64,000 nucleotides of DNA from Heterohyrax brucei (lineage: Eukaryota > Chordata > Mammalia > Hyracoidea > Procaviidae). The DNA lies in the NCBI GenBank assembly GCA_028571685.1, contig CM053164.1, forward strand, positions 40,040,501 through 40,104,500, written 5' to 3'. A program made the translations under genes and the position numbers. Below the pieces are notes generated by a model, which saw only the letters and a program-made list of their open reading frames with translations, ran no database searches and had not been told where the DNA came from. Positions 22,170 through 33,647 of the stretch are shown piece after piece; positions within the stretch are counted from its first letter, which is position 1, and every line of letters begins with the position of its first letter.

Positions 22170-22300
22170 ATTGAGGAATGAGGTACTGATGCATGCTACA
22201 ATGTAGATGAAGCTTGCAAACGTTACACTGAGTCAAAGAAGCCAGGCACAAAAGACCAAGTACTGCAGAATCCATTCTCGCAAACCGCCCAGGAGACGTA
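22170..22300 (+). mobile_element. Old L1 ORF2-end fragment
   Basis: GAATGAGGTACTGATGCATG, AGATGAAGCTTGCAAACGTT and GTCAAAGAAGCCAGGCACAA resemble the plus-strand L1 ORF2/3'UTR junction. Confidence 0.55.
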
Positions 22301-22351
22301 GAAGCAGAAAGTGGGGCTTGAAGGCGGAGTGGGATTAGGAGTTAAGCCTAA

Positions 22352-22545
22352 GAGGTTGTTGTCGATGGGTTGATTCCAACTCACAGCAACCTTATGTGAC
22401 AGAACTGTCCCTTGGAACTGTTGAGGCTGTAATGTTTGAGGGAGTACATCGCCAGTCCAGTCTTTTCTCCTGCAGAGCCACTGTGGTTTTTGAAACTTTC
22501 AGTTTGCAGCCAAGCATTTGAACCACTGCACAACCAGGGCTGCTT
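22352..22545 (-). mobile_element. AfroSINE, long form, antisense
   Basis: GGTTGATTCCAACTCACAGC, GACAGAACTGTCCCTTGGAA, the long middle segment, and CATTTGAACCACTGCACAAC. Confidence 0.8.
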
Positions 22546-22559
22546 GAATTCATCATATC

Positions 22560-22740
22560 AAAACACAGGCTCTCTGTGGGATCAAATCCCAGCTCTTCCA
22601 TCTTCTAGCTAAGTCACCATGGCTAGTGACTTCACCTCTCTGCACCTCAATTTTCTCATCTGGAAAATGGGCACAGAAAGAGTTCTTCTCCACTGGAATC
22701 ACCACAAGAAATGAATGAATCAGCACAGTATCTAGCATCC
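22560..22740 (+). mobile_element. MIR element
   Basis: GATCAAATCCCAGCTCTTCC, GCTAAGTCACCATGGCTAGT, CACCTCAATTTTCTCATCTGG and AAAATGGGCAC follow MIR order. Confidence 0.75.
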
Positions 22741-23135
22741 CAGGTGGCTGACCAATGACTATCGTCTTTGACAGAGACACTAAGGCTCTAGAAGGAATGG
22801 GACCCATGAGATCACATGGCTGAAAAAAGCAGGGCTTGAGACCTGAACCTCAGTCCTCAACCACACAAAAACTCTACGTTACACCGTCTACCATATCAAG
22901 GTCCAAGTCAGGCCAATAAATCCTTTCCTGAAAGTCAGTATACCTTGAAAACTAGCCAGGGATTTGCTGAGGGTCTGCCAGGTGACAGGGCCACCCAGAG
23001 CTGGCCCACCTCGAAAGCACAAACCAGCAAGGGAGGTGCCAGTGGACAGAGGGTGGACACAAGCAGTAGACATGAGCAGAGAATGGAAAAGTCAACCCAT
23101 GCTTGCTACTACTATTACTTGGTCATCGATATTAT
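22741..23135. other. Intergenic DNA with a probable MIR trace
   Basis: GACAGAGACACTAAGGCTCTAG near 22771 suggests antisense MIR. No gene seen. Confidence 0.4.
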
Positions 23136-23330
23136 TCACACTGGTGGCAAAGTGCTCGATGGCTTACCAAGAGGTCAGAAGTTGGAATCCAGCTGCTCCC
23201 TGAGATAAAGAAGTAGCAGTCTGTCTCTGTAAAGACTACAGACTTGGGAACTCTACAACACGGTTCCACTCTGTCCTACAGAGTTGCTATGTGTCGGAAT
23301 TGACTCAGTGGCAATAGGTTTGGTTTCAGT
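23136..23330 (+). mobile_element. AfroSINE, long form
   Basis: TTCACACTGGTGGCAAAGTG, AAGTTGGAATCCAGCTGCTC, GTAGCAGTCTGTCTCTGTAA (middle segment) and TGTCCTACAGAGTTGCTATG. Confidence 0.9.
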
Positions 23331-23346
23331 TGGTGTGGACTGACTA

Positions 23347-23545
23347 AGGAGCCCTGGTGATGCAGTGGCTAAGCACTCAGCTGCTAACAGAAAGATCAGT
23401 GATTCAAACTCCTCAGCTGCTCCGTGGAATAAATACATGGCAATCTCCTGTAAAGATTCCGCCTTGGAACTCTCTGAGCAGGTTCTACCCTGTCCTATAG
23501 GGTCACTAGGAGTTGGACACATCCTGACAGCAGCAGGGTAGGTCT
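23347..23545 (+). mobile_element. AfroSINE, long form
   Basis: GGAGCCCTGGTGATGCAGTGG is a near-consensus head. Then TGATTCAAACTCCTCAGCTG, ATACATGGCAATCTCCTGTA and GTCCTATAGGGTCACTAGGA. It lies 16 bases after the previous copy. Confidence 0.92.
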
Positions 23546-24019
23546 TCTGGGTATTATTCACTCTCATCAGTATGACTATCTCCCAGATTTTCTGGGGGAT
23601 TTTCTAATCATTCACTTGACAAATATGTATCTACTATGTGTCAGGCACTGTGCTAGGAAATGGGGACACACCAGTGAGCAAAACCAAGTCCTCGCTCTTC
23701 TGGAAGTGAAAGTCTCATGGAACAGGCAGATATCAGGGAAACAAGCAAATTACCATGTGGCAGACAAGTGGGAGATGTGCTGACAGGACCCGAGAGCGGA
23801 GGGCCGGGGAGGGCTGCCTTTCACTTCCACCTTCAGACACGGAGCTTCAACTCCTGCACTGTGATTCCAAACCATCCTCTGCTCAGCTGACAGAGGGATC
23901 TTTTTAAAACCCAAGCCCCAAAAGAAATTACAATAATAAAATAAAACCCAAACAGATTCTGCCACAAAGCACCACTGCACACTCCCTGAACTAGCCCGGA
24001 GACCCCACCTGGTCCTCTG
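23546..24019. other. Intergenic DNA with an unassigned old repeat
   Basis: TACTATGTGTCAGGCACTGTG and CTAGGAAATGGGGACACACC around 23630 are typical of an old mammalian interspersed repeat that I cannot name with confidence. Confidence 0.4.
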
Positions 24020-24412
24020 ATACCTTCCCCACCCCCACTCTAGCCACACAGGCTGCCCTTAGGCTCTTTCTGCACTCCCTGCTTGCTCCTGCCTCAGGGC
24101 CTTTGCACTTGCTGATTCCTTGGCCTACAACACTTTCCAAGTTGGTAACCTTTGGAATTGGCTCTTAAGAAGTCTTCTTCGTCTAAAACAGCACTTCCTC
24201 AAACAGCCCTTTCCTGGTCACCTGATGCAAAACAGACACCCGTCTCTCATCATTTCACCCCCTCTCTTAATTACTATCTCACCTTCTCTGTTTTATTTAT
24301 GGGCTTCTGTCCTGCCTCTCTCCATTCGAATGTCAGGTCCTTGCAGACACTCAACAGCTGTACTCTTAGGACCTAGAACTGTGCTTGGCGCAGAGTAGGT
24401 ACTCAGTAAACA
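24020..24412 (+). mobile_element. L2 LINE 3' end
   Basis: CCTCAGGGCCTTTGCACTTGC, the CTTTCCTGGTCACCTGATGC block, then AATGTCAGGTCCTTGCAGAC, ACCTAGAACTGTGCTTGGCG and GTAGGTACTCAGTAAACATG give the L2 3' order. The usual TGAATGA-type tail is replaced by the minisatellite that follows. Confidence 0.8.
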
Positions 24413-24672
24413 TGGATGGATGGACGGACGGACGGACGGACGGACGGACAGACGGACGGGTGGGTGTGTGGTTGGGTGGGTGGATGGCTGGATGGATGGA
24501 CGGATGGGTGGATGGGTGGATGGATGGATGGATGGACGGGTGGGTGGATGGATGGGTGGGTGGGTGGGTGGGTGGATGGGTGGATGGGTGGGTGGGTGGA
24601 TGGGTGGGTGGGTGGATGGGTGGGTGGGTGGACGGATGGTGCATGGTGGGTGGTGGATGGATGGGTATATGG
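24413..24672 (+). repeat. TGGA/TGGG/CGGA minisatellite
   Basis: About 260 bases of four-base units (GGAT, GGGT, GGAC) with long-range order: a GGAC block first, then mixed GGAT/GGGT. It translates without stops in several registers on both strands (Trp/Met/Asp/Gly or His/Pro/Ser/Thr), which is an artefact of the repeat. Likely length-variable. Confidence 0.95.
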
Positions 24673-24894
24673 AATAGATAAGTACCTCCAGAAATAGCAA
24701 CAAGGATTCCAGTCACCCTCCCAACTCTGTCAACAAACCAAACTCCTTTCTCCTTTTGTTCAATACCCCCACCAAAATAAAGCTGCTGGGTGCAAATCTG
24801 TTACCTCGTTTCACAACAACAGTGGAACGGACCACCTCTACATTTGGGGCAGACATCTGGGGATACCACGGTTTAGGTGACAGTGGGCTCCAAT
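24673..24894. other. Intergenic DNA, nothing recognised
   Basis: No gene or named repeat seen between the minisatellite and the RTE tail fragment. Confidence 0.4.
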
Positions 24895-25003
24895 ATGCCT
24901 TTGACGATGATGATGGCACAGGACTGGGCACCGATCATTCTCTTATCCACGAGGTTGCCATGAGTCAGAGCCCACTCGATGGAACCAACAACAACATTAG
25001 AGG
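24895..25003 (+). mobile_element. RTE LINE 3' end fragment
   Basis: GATGGCACAGGACTGGGCAC, GAGGTTGCCATGAGTCAGAG and CACTCGATGGAACCAACAACAAC match the 3' end of the RTE at 16880-16980, including the CAA-rich tail. Confidence 0.75.
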
Positions 25004-25465
25004 TATAAATTCACTCTGGAAGATTTCAGCACTGTCTCCAAGATTCAACAACTGCCCTCCAGAGTGGCTGAAATGCACAAGAAGGGCCAGGAGGGCTGTT
25101 AACAGGGGCAATGTGGCAAGGATTAAGGTGTCATGGTCCAGGAAAACAAGCAGAGGTGTTTAAAAATCAGACACCAGGCGCAGGTACTCAGTTGGCAGAC
25201 ACTGGGTTGACAAGAGAGCTGCTTCTTACGCAAACAGCTCTGGGCAGAACCAGAACCAATAACGGGAACAAGCAGAGTGGCTAGCTTTTACCGACCACTT
25301 CCTCCGTGCTGAAGGTGTTATCACACGCTTGAAATGTCAGTGGTAGAGCCTCACCTTCCACGTGGGAGACCCAGCTCTGATTTCTGCCCCCTGTACCTCA
25401 TATGCATCCACCACCCATCTGTCAGTGGAGGTTTCTGTGTTGCTATATTGCTAAACAGGTTTCAG
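25004..25465. other. Intergenic DNA, nothing recognised
   Basis: No supported gene, RNA or named repeat. Confidence 0.4.
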
Positions 25466-25648
25466 TGGGGCTTCCAGACTATGGCAGACTAGGAAGAAAG
25501 GCCTGGCAATCTTATTCTGAAAATCAGCCAATGAAATCTCTCTGACCACAAGAGTTCTATCTGTCATGAATCATGGGGATGGTGCAGGACTGAGTGGCAT
25601 TTCATCCCATTAAGCACAAGGGTCAACTCAATGTCCACTAACGACAAA
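25466..25648 (+). mobile_element. AfroSINE/RTE-related fragment
   Basis: CTTCCAGACTATGGCAGACTA, GGAAGAAAGGCCTGGCAATC, AAAATCAGCCAATGAAATC and GATGGTGCAGGACTGAGTGG combine the long-form AfroSINE middle with RTE-like 3' sequence. Confidence 0.55.
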
Positions 25649-26639
25649 GGTGCAAAGCCCTGGTTATAAAAGTCCCCAAACAAAGCAGAGAAAAATCAAC
25701 TTGAGGGAAGTAATAATAATAATAACTACCATGAAGCAGGAGAATTTCACGAGCTAGAGCACAGAGAGATGGAGTCTGGCGAAGCCAAGGGGTCACTCTT
25801 GGTGTCGGTGCTAAGTTAAGTGTCCTAGAGGAGGCAGAGGAGGAAGAAGACAAGGAAGGTAGGATCACTGTGTTTCCAGCAATGCGCTGGCAGCTTTCTC
25901 AGGTTGTGGCATAAAAATCCCTAAAGGGAGACCTATCATTAGCCCATTTGACAGAGAAAGAAACTGAGGGTAGATGAGGTCACTCAAGGTCACAGAGCTA
26001 GTCAAGAGCAGCATCACTACCCCATGGCTGTCATCAACTTCAACTCACCTCCGAAAACAAAGTTTCATTTACCGCCCTGCCTTCCGAGTCCCTATGTTCC
26101 AGACCTTGGCACACTCCTCTCCACTCTGGCCCTCCTGTCTATCTGTCCCTCGGTCCTAGTTTTCCGTGCTCATCAGAGATGGCCAGGTGACTCTTCCTCT
26201 CCCCTGGCAGTGCGGGGCCTGGCCGCCAGAAGCTGCTGCTGCAGGCAGGCAGGGGAGGAGTGAGTTCATTTCATCATCCTCCAGGGCCACCTCCACTCTG
26301 CCGGAACTGTCCATTACCCTCCACTCGGAAAACACCTAGGCCTCCTTGGGGACAGGAAGCATCCCTACGTGATCAAGATCAGGATCAGCTTGTGGAGTGT
26401 CTAGAGTTCTTTGTGTGGCCAAAGCGGAAGTCCAGGCCTGATCCGAAACAGCCTCCACCTCCTCTCTGGGAGGGAGGAAGAAGTATGTTAGGACCTGAGA
26501 TACCGCAGTGAATGAACAGTTACTGACTTTTGGGAGCTTGAAGTCTAGAGGGGGAAGAAGCAGTCAATGACCACGACTCCACTGTGATCACAAAGTAATA
26601 ACAGCAAAAGCAGGCAATAACATTAACTTCACCCTGACC
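25649..26639. other. Intergenic DNA with one MIR trace
   Basis: Bases 25930-26015 look like antisense MIR (CCCATTTGACAGAGAAAGAAACTGAG and AAGGTCACAGAGCTAGTC). The rest, including the GC-richer 26080-26500, shows no exon I can support. Confidence 0.45.
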
Positions 26640-26880
26640 ATTACAAGTAATAATAATAACAGCAGTCAACCCACACAGACCACTTACCATGTACCAGGCC
26701 CTTCTCAGTGAGTCATTGATAAGTCCTATCATCACCCCTATTTTACAGATGAGAAAACTGAGGCTCAGAGAGCTTGAGTCACCGGTCCAGACTCACACAG
26801 CTGATAAACACTGGAGCCAGGATTAAACTCATCTGGCTGGCTCCAGAGTGGATCTAAGAATTAGTTAGGTAGTGCTGAAT
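26640..26880 (-). mobile_element. MIR element, antisense
   Basis: ACCATGTACCAGGCCCTTCTC, CCTATTTTACAGATGAGAAAACTG, AGGCTCAGAGAGCTTGAGTC and CACACAGCTGATAAACACTGG. One of the clearest MIRs in the window. Confidence 0.9.
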
Positions 26881-27519
26881 GTAATAAGTGCTTGGAAGGA
26901 AGTAAATGGGAAGTTTCTAGGTCAGGAGAAACTGCTGACCGCATTAACACTGAGAAGGTGGACTTAGGATCTGGTGTAGGAGACTTTTATTTCACTTAAG
27001 AGAACATCTTTTTTTGCCATTTTACAAGTGTCGTCTGTATCCCATGTTATTTTCATGATAGAAAATATATTTTGATGTGGATGAATGTTTGGCTTTTGAC
27101 CTCAGTCAAATAGACAAAGATCTTGCTTTTGAAACACAGTTTATATTCTTCATGGAGACATAGCTATAAAACATTTCCATGGTCACTCAACCAAGCAATG
27201 AACACATGTTAGGGGTGATAACCTTGCCAGAAGTCAAGGCCATCTCTGGTCACAATGATTTGCAGCCTTTTCTCATCTTCTCTTACCCGCCCTCTTGTTT
27301 CCGTCCAACTGACCCAACGATTCCTAAAGGCAGGGATTCCCTTGAATATGATGCTCCGTAAAATATTCATGATGTTGAAGAAAAAGCATGTACATACAGA
27401 AACAGGTCTCTATCCCTCAATCTACCCCTGATGACGCAGTCTCATCAGTCTCGACCTACCAGTGGCAACATGGGAGAAAGATAGGACAGTTTGTTTCCAG
27501 AACGGTCATGGCCCTGTAA
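26881..27519. other. AT-rich intergenic DNA, nothing recognised
   Basis: No gene or named repeat identified. Confidence 0.4.
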
Positions 27520-27575
27520 TCCTCCTGTCCTACAGAGTCACTGAGTCAGAATCAACTCAACTGCAATAGCAATTT
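27520..27575 (+). mobile_element. AfroSINE 3' scrap
   Basis: CTCCTGTCCTACAGAGTCAC followed by GAGTCAGAATCAACTCAACTG is the AfroSINE 3' end only. Confidence 0.7.
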
Positions 27576-27599
27576 AGTGTGTTGACTTTCACTGAAGTG

Positions 27600-27760
27600 A
27601 CAGTTTGAGTGGTGGCAGCTGGCAGTGCAACTGCCCCTGGGTTGTGAAGGGCATGGCTTTGGGTCAGACAATTCTAAGTTTAAACTCCATCTGTTCCACT
27701 TCCTGGCTGCATGACCTTGAGCAAGTCACAGCTTCATTAGCTATGAACTGGAGGGTCCCC
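27600..27760 (+). mobile_element. MIR element
   Basis: GGCATGGCTTTGGGTCAGAC, AATTCTAAGTTTAAACTCCATC, CTGGCTGCATGACCTTGAGC and AAGTCACAGCTTCATTAGC follow MIR order. Confidence 0.75.
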
Positions 27761-27839
27761 AAAACAGGTACACCCTGGCTTCACTGTGACAAATTAAAAA
27801 ACAAACACAAGAGCTCATCCAGGAACCTGTTACACTAAA

Positions 27840-28000
27840 AGAGCTCAGTGAGCAGTGGCTGTTCTAAAATGCTAGTTGCTTTACCTTTGTTCTCTCCAAT
27901 CTTCCCATTCTACAGAAGGAGAAAGTGAGGCTCTAAAAGGGAAGCTTCTTGTCGAGGGTCACACCCCAATACTCTGAATGGGTAAGGGGAAGGAATGTGA
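27840..28000 (-). mobile_element. MIR element, antisense, diverged
   Basis: TCTTCCCATTCTACAGAAGGAG, AAAGTGAGGCTCTAAAAGGG and TCGAGGGTCACACCCC. Confidence 0.55.
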
Positions 28001-28129
28001 ATTCTCAGACAGGCTTCTTCTGTCCTTCTCTCTCTCCAAAACCTGCCAAAGCCTCTGTGTATGGCTATCCAAGGAGTGGCAGCGGTACAGAAAGATTTTT
28101 TGCTGCTGATGGCCTAACCTGCATTCATT

Positions 28130-28345
28130 AAATACTCCATGTGTCCTGTACATACCAAGTGGAGGACACACCTCCAAATGAGCCATGCCTTTGCCTGTGC
28201 CCTTTCTTCTTCCTGGAATGTCCCCCACTCCCTGCCTCTTATTACCCTCTATGATTCAGTTCAAGGTCAACGATGGTAGCCCCCCATGCTCCCTACACAT
28301 GTATCAGGTTGTACCAGGCAGCACCTATAACACACCCTGATGGTA
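28130..28345 (+). mobile_element. L2 LINE 3' fragment
   Basis: GCCATGCCTTTGCCTGTGCCC, CTTCCTGGAATGTCCCCCAC and GATTCAGTTCAAGGTCAACG follow the L2 order for the final 300 bases. Confidence 0.6.
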
Positions 28346-28354
28346 AGCTCTAAT

Positions 28355-28565
28355 GATAGGAATCATATCCACCACTTACTGAGCATGGACAAAGGGCAGG
28401 CCCTGTGTCTGGCACTTGCCACTCACTGTTCCACTGAACCATCCTAACAACTCTTTGGGGGAAGGTAGAGCCTATCAGGACCCCATTTGACAGAAGAGGA
28501 GGCCTAGTATCATGCCCAAGGCCATAGCCAGGAAGACGCCAGGATTTATCGCCTAGCCTACCTGC
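28355..28565 (-). mobile_element. MIR element, antisense
   Basis: CACTTACTGAGCATGGACAAA, CCTGTGTCTGGCACTTGCC, CCATTTGACAGAAGAGGAGG and AAGGCCATAGCCAGGAAG. Confidence 0.7.
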
Positions 28566-28571
28566 GGGATA

Positions 28572-28748
28572 CACACAGTTAAGCACTAATTACTAGCCGA
28601 AAGGTTGGCAGTTCAAATTCATCCAGAGGTGCCTTGGAAGACAGGCCTGGTGATCTACTTCCAAAAGGACACAGCCTCAAAGGCCTCGTGGAGAGTCTAC
28701 TCTGCATACCTCAGGTCTCCATGACTTGGAATCAATGGGGCAGCCAAC
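28572..28748 (+). mobile_element. AfroSINE, long-form variant
   Basis: CACAGTTAAGCACTAATTAC, CGAAAGGTTGGCAGTTCAAA, GAGGTGCCTTGGAAGACAGG and CATGACTTGGAATCAATGGG. Confidence 0.8.
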
Positions 28749-28860
28749 TAATAAGAAAAACTATTCGACTAGCTCCCTCCTTTCTATTTCTCATGTTCCT
28801 CCGACATGGCCCCCACCAACCTCCTTCTGGTGGCCCTCCTTGGTTTACTCTTGCCAGAAT

Positions 28861-29882
28861 TTTTTTTTCATTATGATTGAGTGAAAATGTACATTCCCAT
28901 ATAAATTTGCCTGCTCACCTATATGCAGCTTCCACTGCTCTCCCTGCCCGGCGACAGCACACTATTTCTCTCTACTCCATACATGTCTCATCCTCCCAAC
29001 AGTCTACTTTCCCCTCCTCTCCACCCACTCCCCTTCCCACAGCCAGAGGTCAGCAGGATGATACCCTATAGATGCACAGAACCATATGCATCCAGAATAC
29101 GGTCACTCTGCATCGCCAAGTCCAATCCATTTCTGTCTGAACAGTGGATCTTCATTATGATTTATGGGCAAGGGCAGCATCAGGGCCAGGGGCCATGCAT
29201 CCAGGGGAACCCTGAGGCTGCTGGACCATCAGTTGTGATCTTTTAGTGGAGATCTCAGGGTGTACCCCTGTTTATTCTTGTGTTGCCAATGAGACTCAAC
29301 TTTGTGAGCTCCATCGTGGCTATCACTGGTGGTGGCTGGGGACCATCCAGTTCTTCTGGTCCCAAGTCGATGTAGGCACCCACTCATGTGAGTCTCTCTG
29401 TCTTCTGGGTTGTCTTTCCCCCATGTCATTTTAGTCCTTGGTGAGCATCCGTTCCTGCTGAGTTGGGACCATTTGCTGTGTTCTCGGATGGCCCCTTGGC
29501 AGCTTTTAAGACCCCAGACGCCACTCACCAATGTGGGGTGCAGACAGCCCTCTTAGTAAAATGCTAGTTGTGCCAATTGGCCTCAATTTCACCTAAGAGC
29601 ATGGCCTCCTGCCCCCTGCCCCAGCTACTCTGTCCTTACAATATTGGGTTAGACCGAAGGAGTATTCAAGCTATGTTGCAGTCCACTTAACATTGTCCTT
29701 GTTTCTAATGTGTGCTATCATCGATTTCACCCAACCAAATTTCTACCAACTATCTAATCTAAACCTTCCCCCTCACCCTCCGTCCCTTCCCTCCCTGCAG
29801 CTGTCAAAGAGTCTTTTCTTCTATGTGTATGTCTGTTTTTGAGATCTTATCGTAGAGGTCTCATACAACATTTGTCCTTTTG
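28861..29882 (-). other. L1 3'UTR
   Basis: About 1 kb between the ORF2 stop and the poly(A). The same sequence recurs in the L1 3' ends at 7374, 12325 (reverse complement) and 62574. All four therefore belong to one L1 lineage, distinct from the L1 at 43565 and the older L1 in the tandem units. Confidence 0.75.
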
Positions 29883-32800
29883 TCACTGACTTTCACTCAG
29901 CATAATGTCTTCCAGTTGAAACCAGGTTATAAGATCTTTCCTGGAATCATTGTTGTTCTTTATTATTGCATAGTGCTCCATTGAGTATATATACCATAGT
30001 TTACCTATCCATTCCTCTGTTGTTGGGCATCTGGGTTGATTCCATCTTTTTGCTATCATGGACTGTGCTGCGATAAACATTCTTGTGCATGTATCCGTTG
30101 GTGTGAATGGCCTTGATTCTGTATGATATATTCCAAGCAGTGGAATTACTGGGCCAAATGGTACATCTAGATCCCTTTTTTAAGGAAGCACAAGATTGCT
30201 TTCCAAAGACGTTACACCATTTTGGAACCCCACCAGCAGTGTAGGAGAGTTCCAATTTCTCCACAGCCTCTCCAGCATTTGTTGTTTTCTGTTTTTTGGA
30301 TCATGGCCAACCTTGTTGGGGTGAGATGGTATCTCACTGTAGTTTTGATTTGAATTTCTTTAGTAACCAAAGATCGTGAACATGTCCGCATGTGTTTTTT
30401 TTGGCTGCCTGGATCTCCTCTTTCGAGAAATGTCTGTCCATCTCCTTTACTCATCACTTAATTGGATAATTTATCTTCTTCTTACTGATATTTTGTAGTA
30501 CCTTATACATTACGGAGATCAGACGTCAGTCTGACATAGACTTGCCAAATATTTTTTCCCATTCTATAGGCAGCCTTTTAATTCTATTAATAAAGTCTTT
30601 GGATGAGCAAAAGTATTTGATTCTTAATCGTTCCCATTTATCTATTTTCTCTTCTGTTGATTGTGGTTTGTTTGACTGATTTTGAAGTCTGTCTATGTTG
30701 TGTATTAAAACGTCTGTTGTTGTTCCTACTTTTTCTTGGATGAGCTTTATCATTTTAGATTTGATATTTAGGTCTTTTATCCAGTTGGAGTTGATTTTTG
30801 TACAAGGTGTAAGATATGAATCTTGTTTGAATTGATTGCAGATGGATATCCAATTTTGCCAGCACCATTTGTTGAAGAGATTGCTTTTACCGCAGCTTAA
30901 TGTCTTAGGGCCTCTGTCGAATATCAACTGTTCATGGGCCGATGGGGTCATCTCTGGGATCTCAATTCTGTTCCATTGATCTATCTGTCTGTTCTTGTAA
31001 CAGTACCAAGCTGTTTTGACCACTGTGGCAGTGTAACAGATTCTGAAGTCGTGTAATGAGAGGGCTCCCAGAGTGTTCTTCTTCTTTAGTAGTACTTTGC
31101 TTATCCTGGGCTTCTTCCCTTTCCAAACAAAATTGGTGATTTGTTTCTCCATATCATTGACAAATGATGCTGAAACTTGTATTGGGATTGCATTATATAA
31201 ATAAATTGCTTTGGGTAAAATAGACATTTCCACAATGTTAAGTCTTCCTATCCATGAGCAGGGTAGGTTTTTCCATTTATCTAAGTCTCTCTTAGATTCT
31301 TGTAGTAAGGGCTTGTAGTTCTCTTTGTAAAGGTCTGTTGTTTCTCTGGTTAGATTAATTCCTAGGTAGTTTATCTTCTTAGGGGTATAGTAAATGGTAT
31401 TGATTTGATGACTTCTTCCTTAACAGTCTCGTTGTTGGTATAAAGGAATACTACTGATTTACTTATGTTTATCTTGTATCCTGAGACTTTGCTGAACTCT
31501 TCTATCCGTTTGAATAGTTTACATATAGATTCTTTGGGATTCTCTGCATACACAATCATATCATCAGGGAATCTTGACTTCTTCTTTGCTGATGCAGATG
31601 CCCTTTATTTCTTGGTCTTGTCTAATTGCACTGGCTAGAACTTCTTGTACAATGTTGAATAGGAGAGGTGAGAGTGGGCATCCTTGTCTAGTTCCTGTTC
31701 TCAAGGGAAACTCCTTCAGTCTCTCTCCATTAAGGATGTCATAGGCAGTTGGCTTCATATAAATGGCCCTGACTGCATTGAGGAGTTTTCCATCTATGCC
31801 TATGTTGATAAGAGTTTTTAGCATGAATGGATGTTGGGCTTTATCAAATGCCTTTTCTGCATCAATGGACAAAATCAGGTGATTCTTGTCTTTTGAGTTA
31901 TTTATGTGGTTAATCACATTAATTGTTTGTCTGATGTTGAACCAGCCTTGCATCCCTGGTATGAATCCAACTTGGTCATGATGGATTATTTTTTGGATAT
32001 GTTGCTGTACTCTATTGGCAAGAATTTTGTGGAAGATTTTTCCATCTAGATTCATGAGTGATATCAGTCTGTAATTCTCCTTTTTGGTTGAGTCTTTCCC
32101 TGGCTTTGGTATCAGGGTTATGCTGGCTTCATAGAATGAGTTTGGGAGTACGCCATCCCTTTCTATACTGTGAAATAGTCTCAGTAGCATTGGAGATAAC
32201 TCTTCCCTAAAAGCTTGGTAGAATGCTGCAGTGAAGCCATCTGGGCCTGGCCTTTTTTGGTTGGCAGTTTTTTCATGATCTTATCAATCTCTTCCTCCTT
32301 GTCATGGGTTTATTACGTTGTTCTGCTTCACGTTGTGACAATTTGGGTAGGTGACATAAATCAAGGAATTTGTCGATTTCCTCTAGGTTTTCAAATTTGT
32401 TAGAGTACAGTCTTCCATAGTATTCTGTTATGATATTTATGATTTCTGTTGGATCTGTTGTGACAACCCCCCTCTCATTTCTAATTTGGGTTATTTGTTT
32501 CCTTTCCTGTTTTTCTTTAGTAAGTATAGCCAGTGGTTTGTTGATTTTGCTGATCTTTTCAAAAAGCCAGCTTTTGGTCTTTTCAATTTTTTCAATTTTT
32601 TTTGTATTCTCTAATTCATTTAGTTCTGCTCTAATCTTTATGATGTGCTCTCTTCTGGTGTCTGAGGGGTTCCTCTGTTGTTCTCTCTCTACTTGTTCAA
32701 GCTATAGGGTAGTTCCTTGATTTGGTTTCTTTCTTCCTTCCAGGTGTGTACATTTATGGAGATAAAAAGACCTCTGAGCACTGCTTTGGCTGTGTCCCAT

Positions 32801-33647
32801 AGGTTCTGGTAGGAAGTGATTTCATTCTCATTGGGATTGGTCAATTTCTTTATTTCATCCTTGATTTCTTCTATAACTCATGGTTTTTTGAGCAAGATGT
32901 TGTTCATTTTCCAAGAGTTCCACTTTCTATCTGTGTTTTTTCTGCTATTGATTTTGACCTTGATGGCTTTATGATCTGAGAAGATGCAGTAATTCAATGG
33001 TATGGATTTTTTTGAGAATTGCATTATGTCCTAACAGATGGTCAGTTCTGGAGAATGTTCCATGGGCACTGGAGAAGAAGGTGTAGTTGTCCGCTGCTGG
33101 GTAGAAAGTTCTGTAAATATCAATGAGGTTTAGTTGGTTAATTGTGGCAATAAGGTGTTCTGTATCTTTATTGAGCCTTTCTCTAGATGATCTGTCCCGT
33201 ATTGAGCATGCGGTATTGAAGTCTCCACTATTATTGTGGAGTCAACTCTTTTTCTGAATGTAGTCAGTGTTTCTCTTACGTATTTAGGTGCTCTAATATT
33301 AGGTGCATAAATATTTAATATAGTTAAGTCTTGCTTGTGTACTGATCCTTTCAGCAATAGTGTCCATCTTTGTCCATGATGGTGGATTTTACATTAAAAT
33401 TGATTTTCTCTGAGATTAGAATTGCCACCCCTGCTCTTCTTTGTTCATTGTTAGCTTGATATATAGTCTTCCATCCTTTAATTTTCAGTTTGTTCCCATC
33501 TTTAAGTCTCAAGTGAGTTTCTTGAAGGCAACACATGGATGGGTCATGTCTTTTGATCCAAGATGTCACTCGGTGTCTCCCTACTGGAGCATTCAGTCCT
33601 TTCACATTCAATGTAATTACTGATAGGTATGTGTCCAGTGCTGCCAT
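29883..33647 (-). pseudogene. L1 ORF2 (endonuclease/reverse transcriptase), frameshifted
   Basis: Spans ~1255 codons, against about 1275 in human L1. Starts MAALDTYLSVITLNVKGLN; the N-terminal endonuclease shows CCLQETHL and RRAGVAILI. Frame breaks follow near 33351 and in the endonuclease core, where the catalytic VGDFN-type block is lost (reads VETSIPH). The RT segment at 31564-32190 has [24 protein letters not shown] and [14 protein letters not shown]. The catalytic YADD-like motif ([10 protein letters not shown]) survives only in a different frame at about 31545. The thumb and C-terminal regions at 30526-31233 and 30264-29883 are in further frames, ending in WFQLEDIMLSES. Non-functional. 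Confidence 0.9.

Noticed and set aside
24293..24716. Long overlapping open frames on both strands rich in His/Pro/Ser/Thr or Trp/Met/Asp/Gly
   Set aside because: They are produced by the four-base minisatellite, which has no stop in several registers; not a gene.
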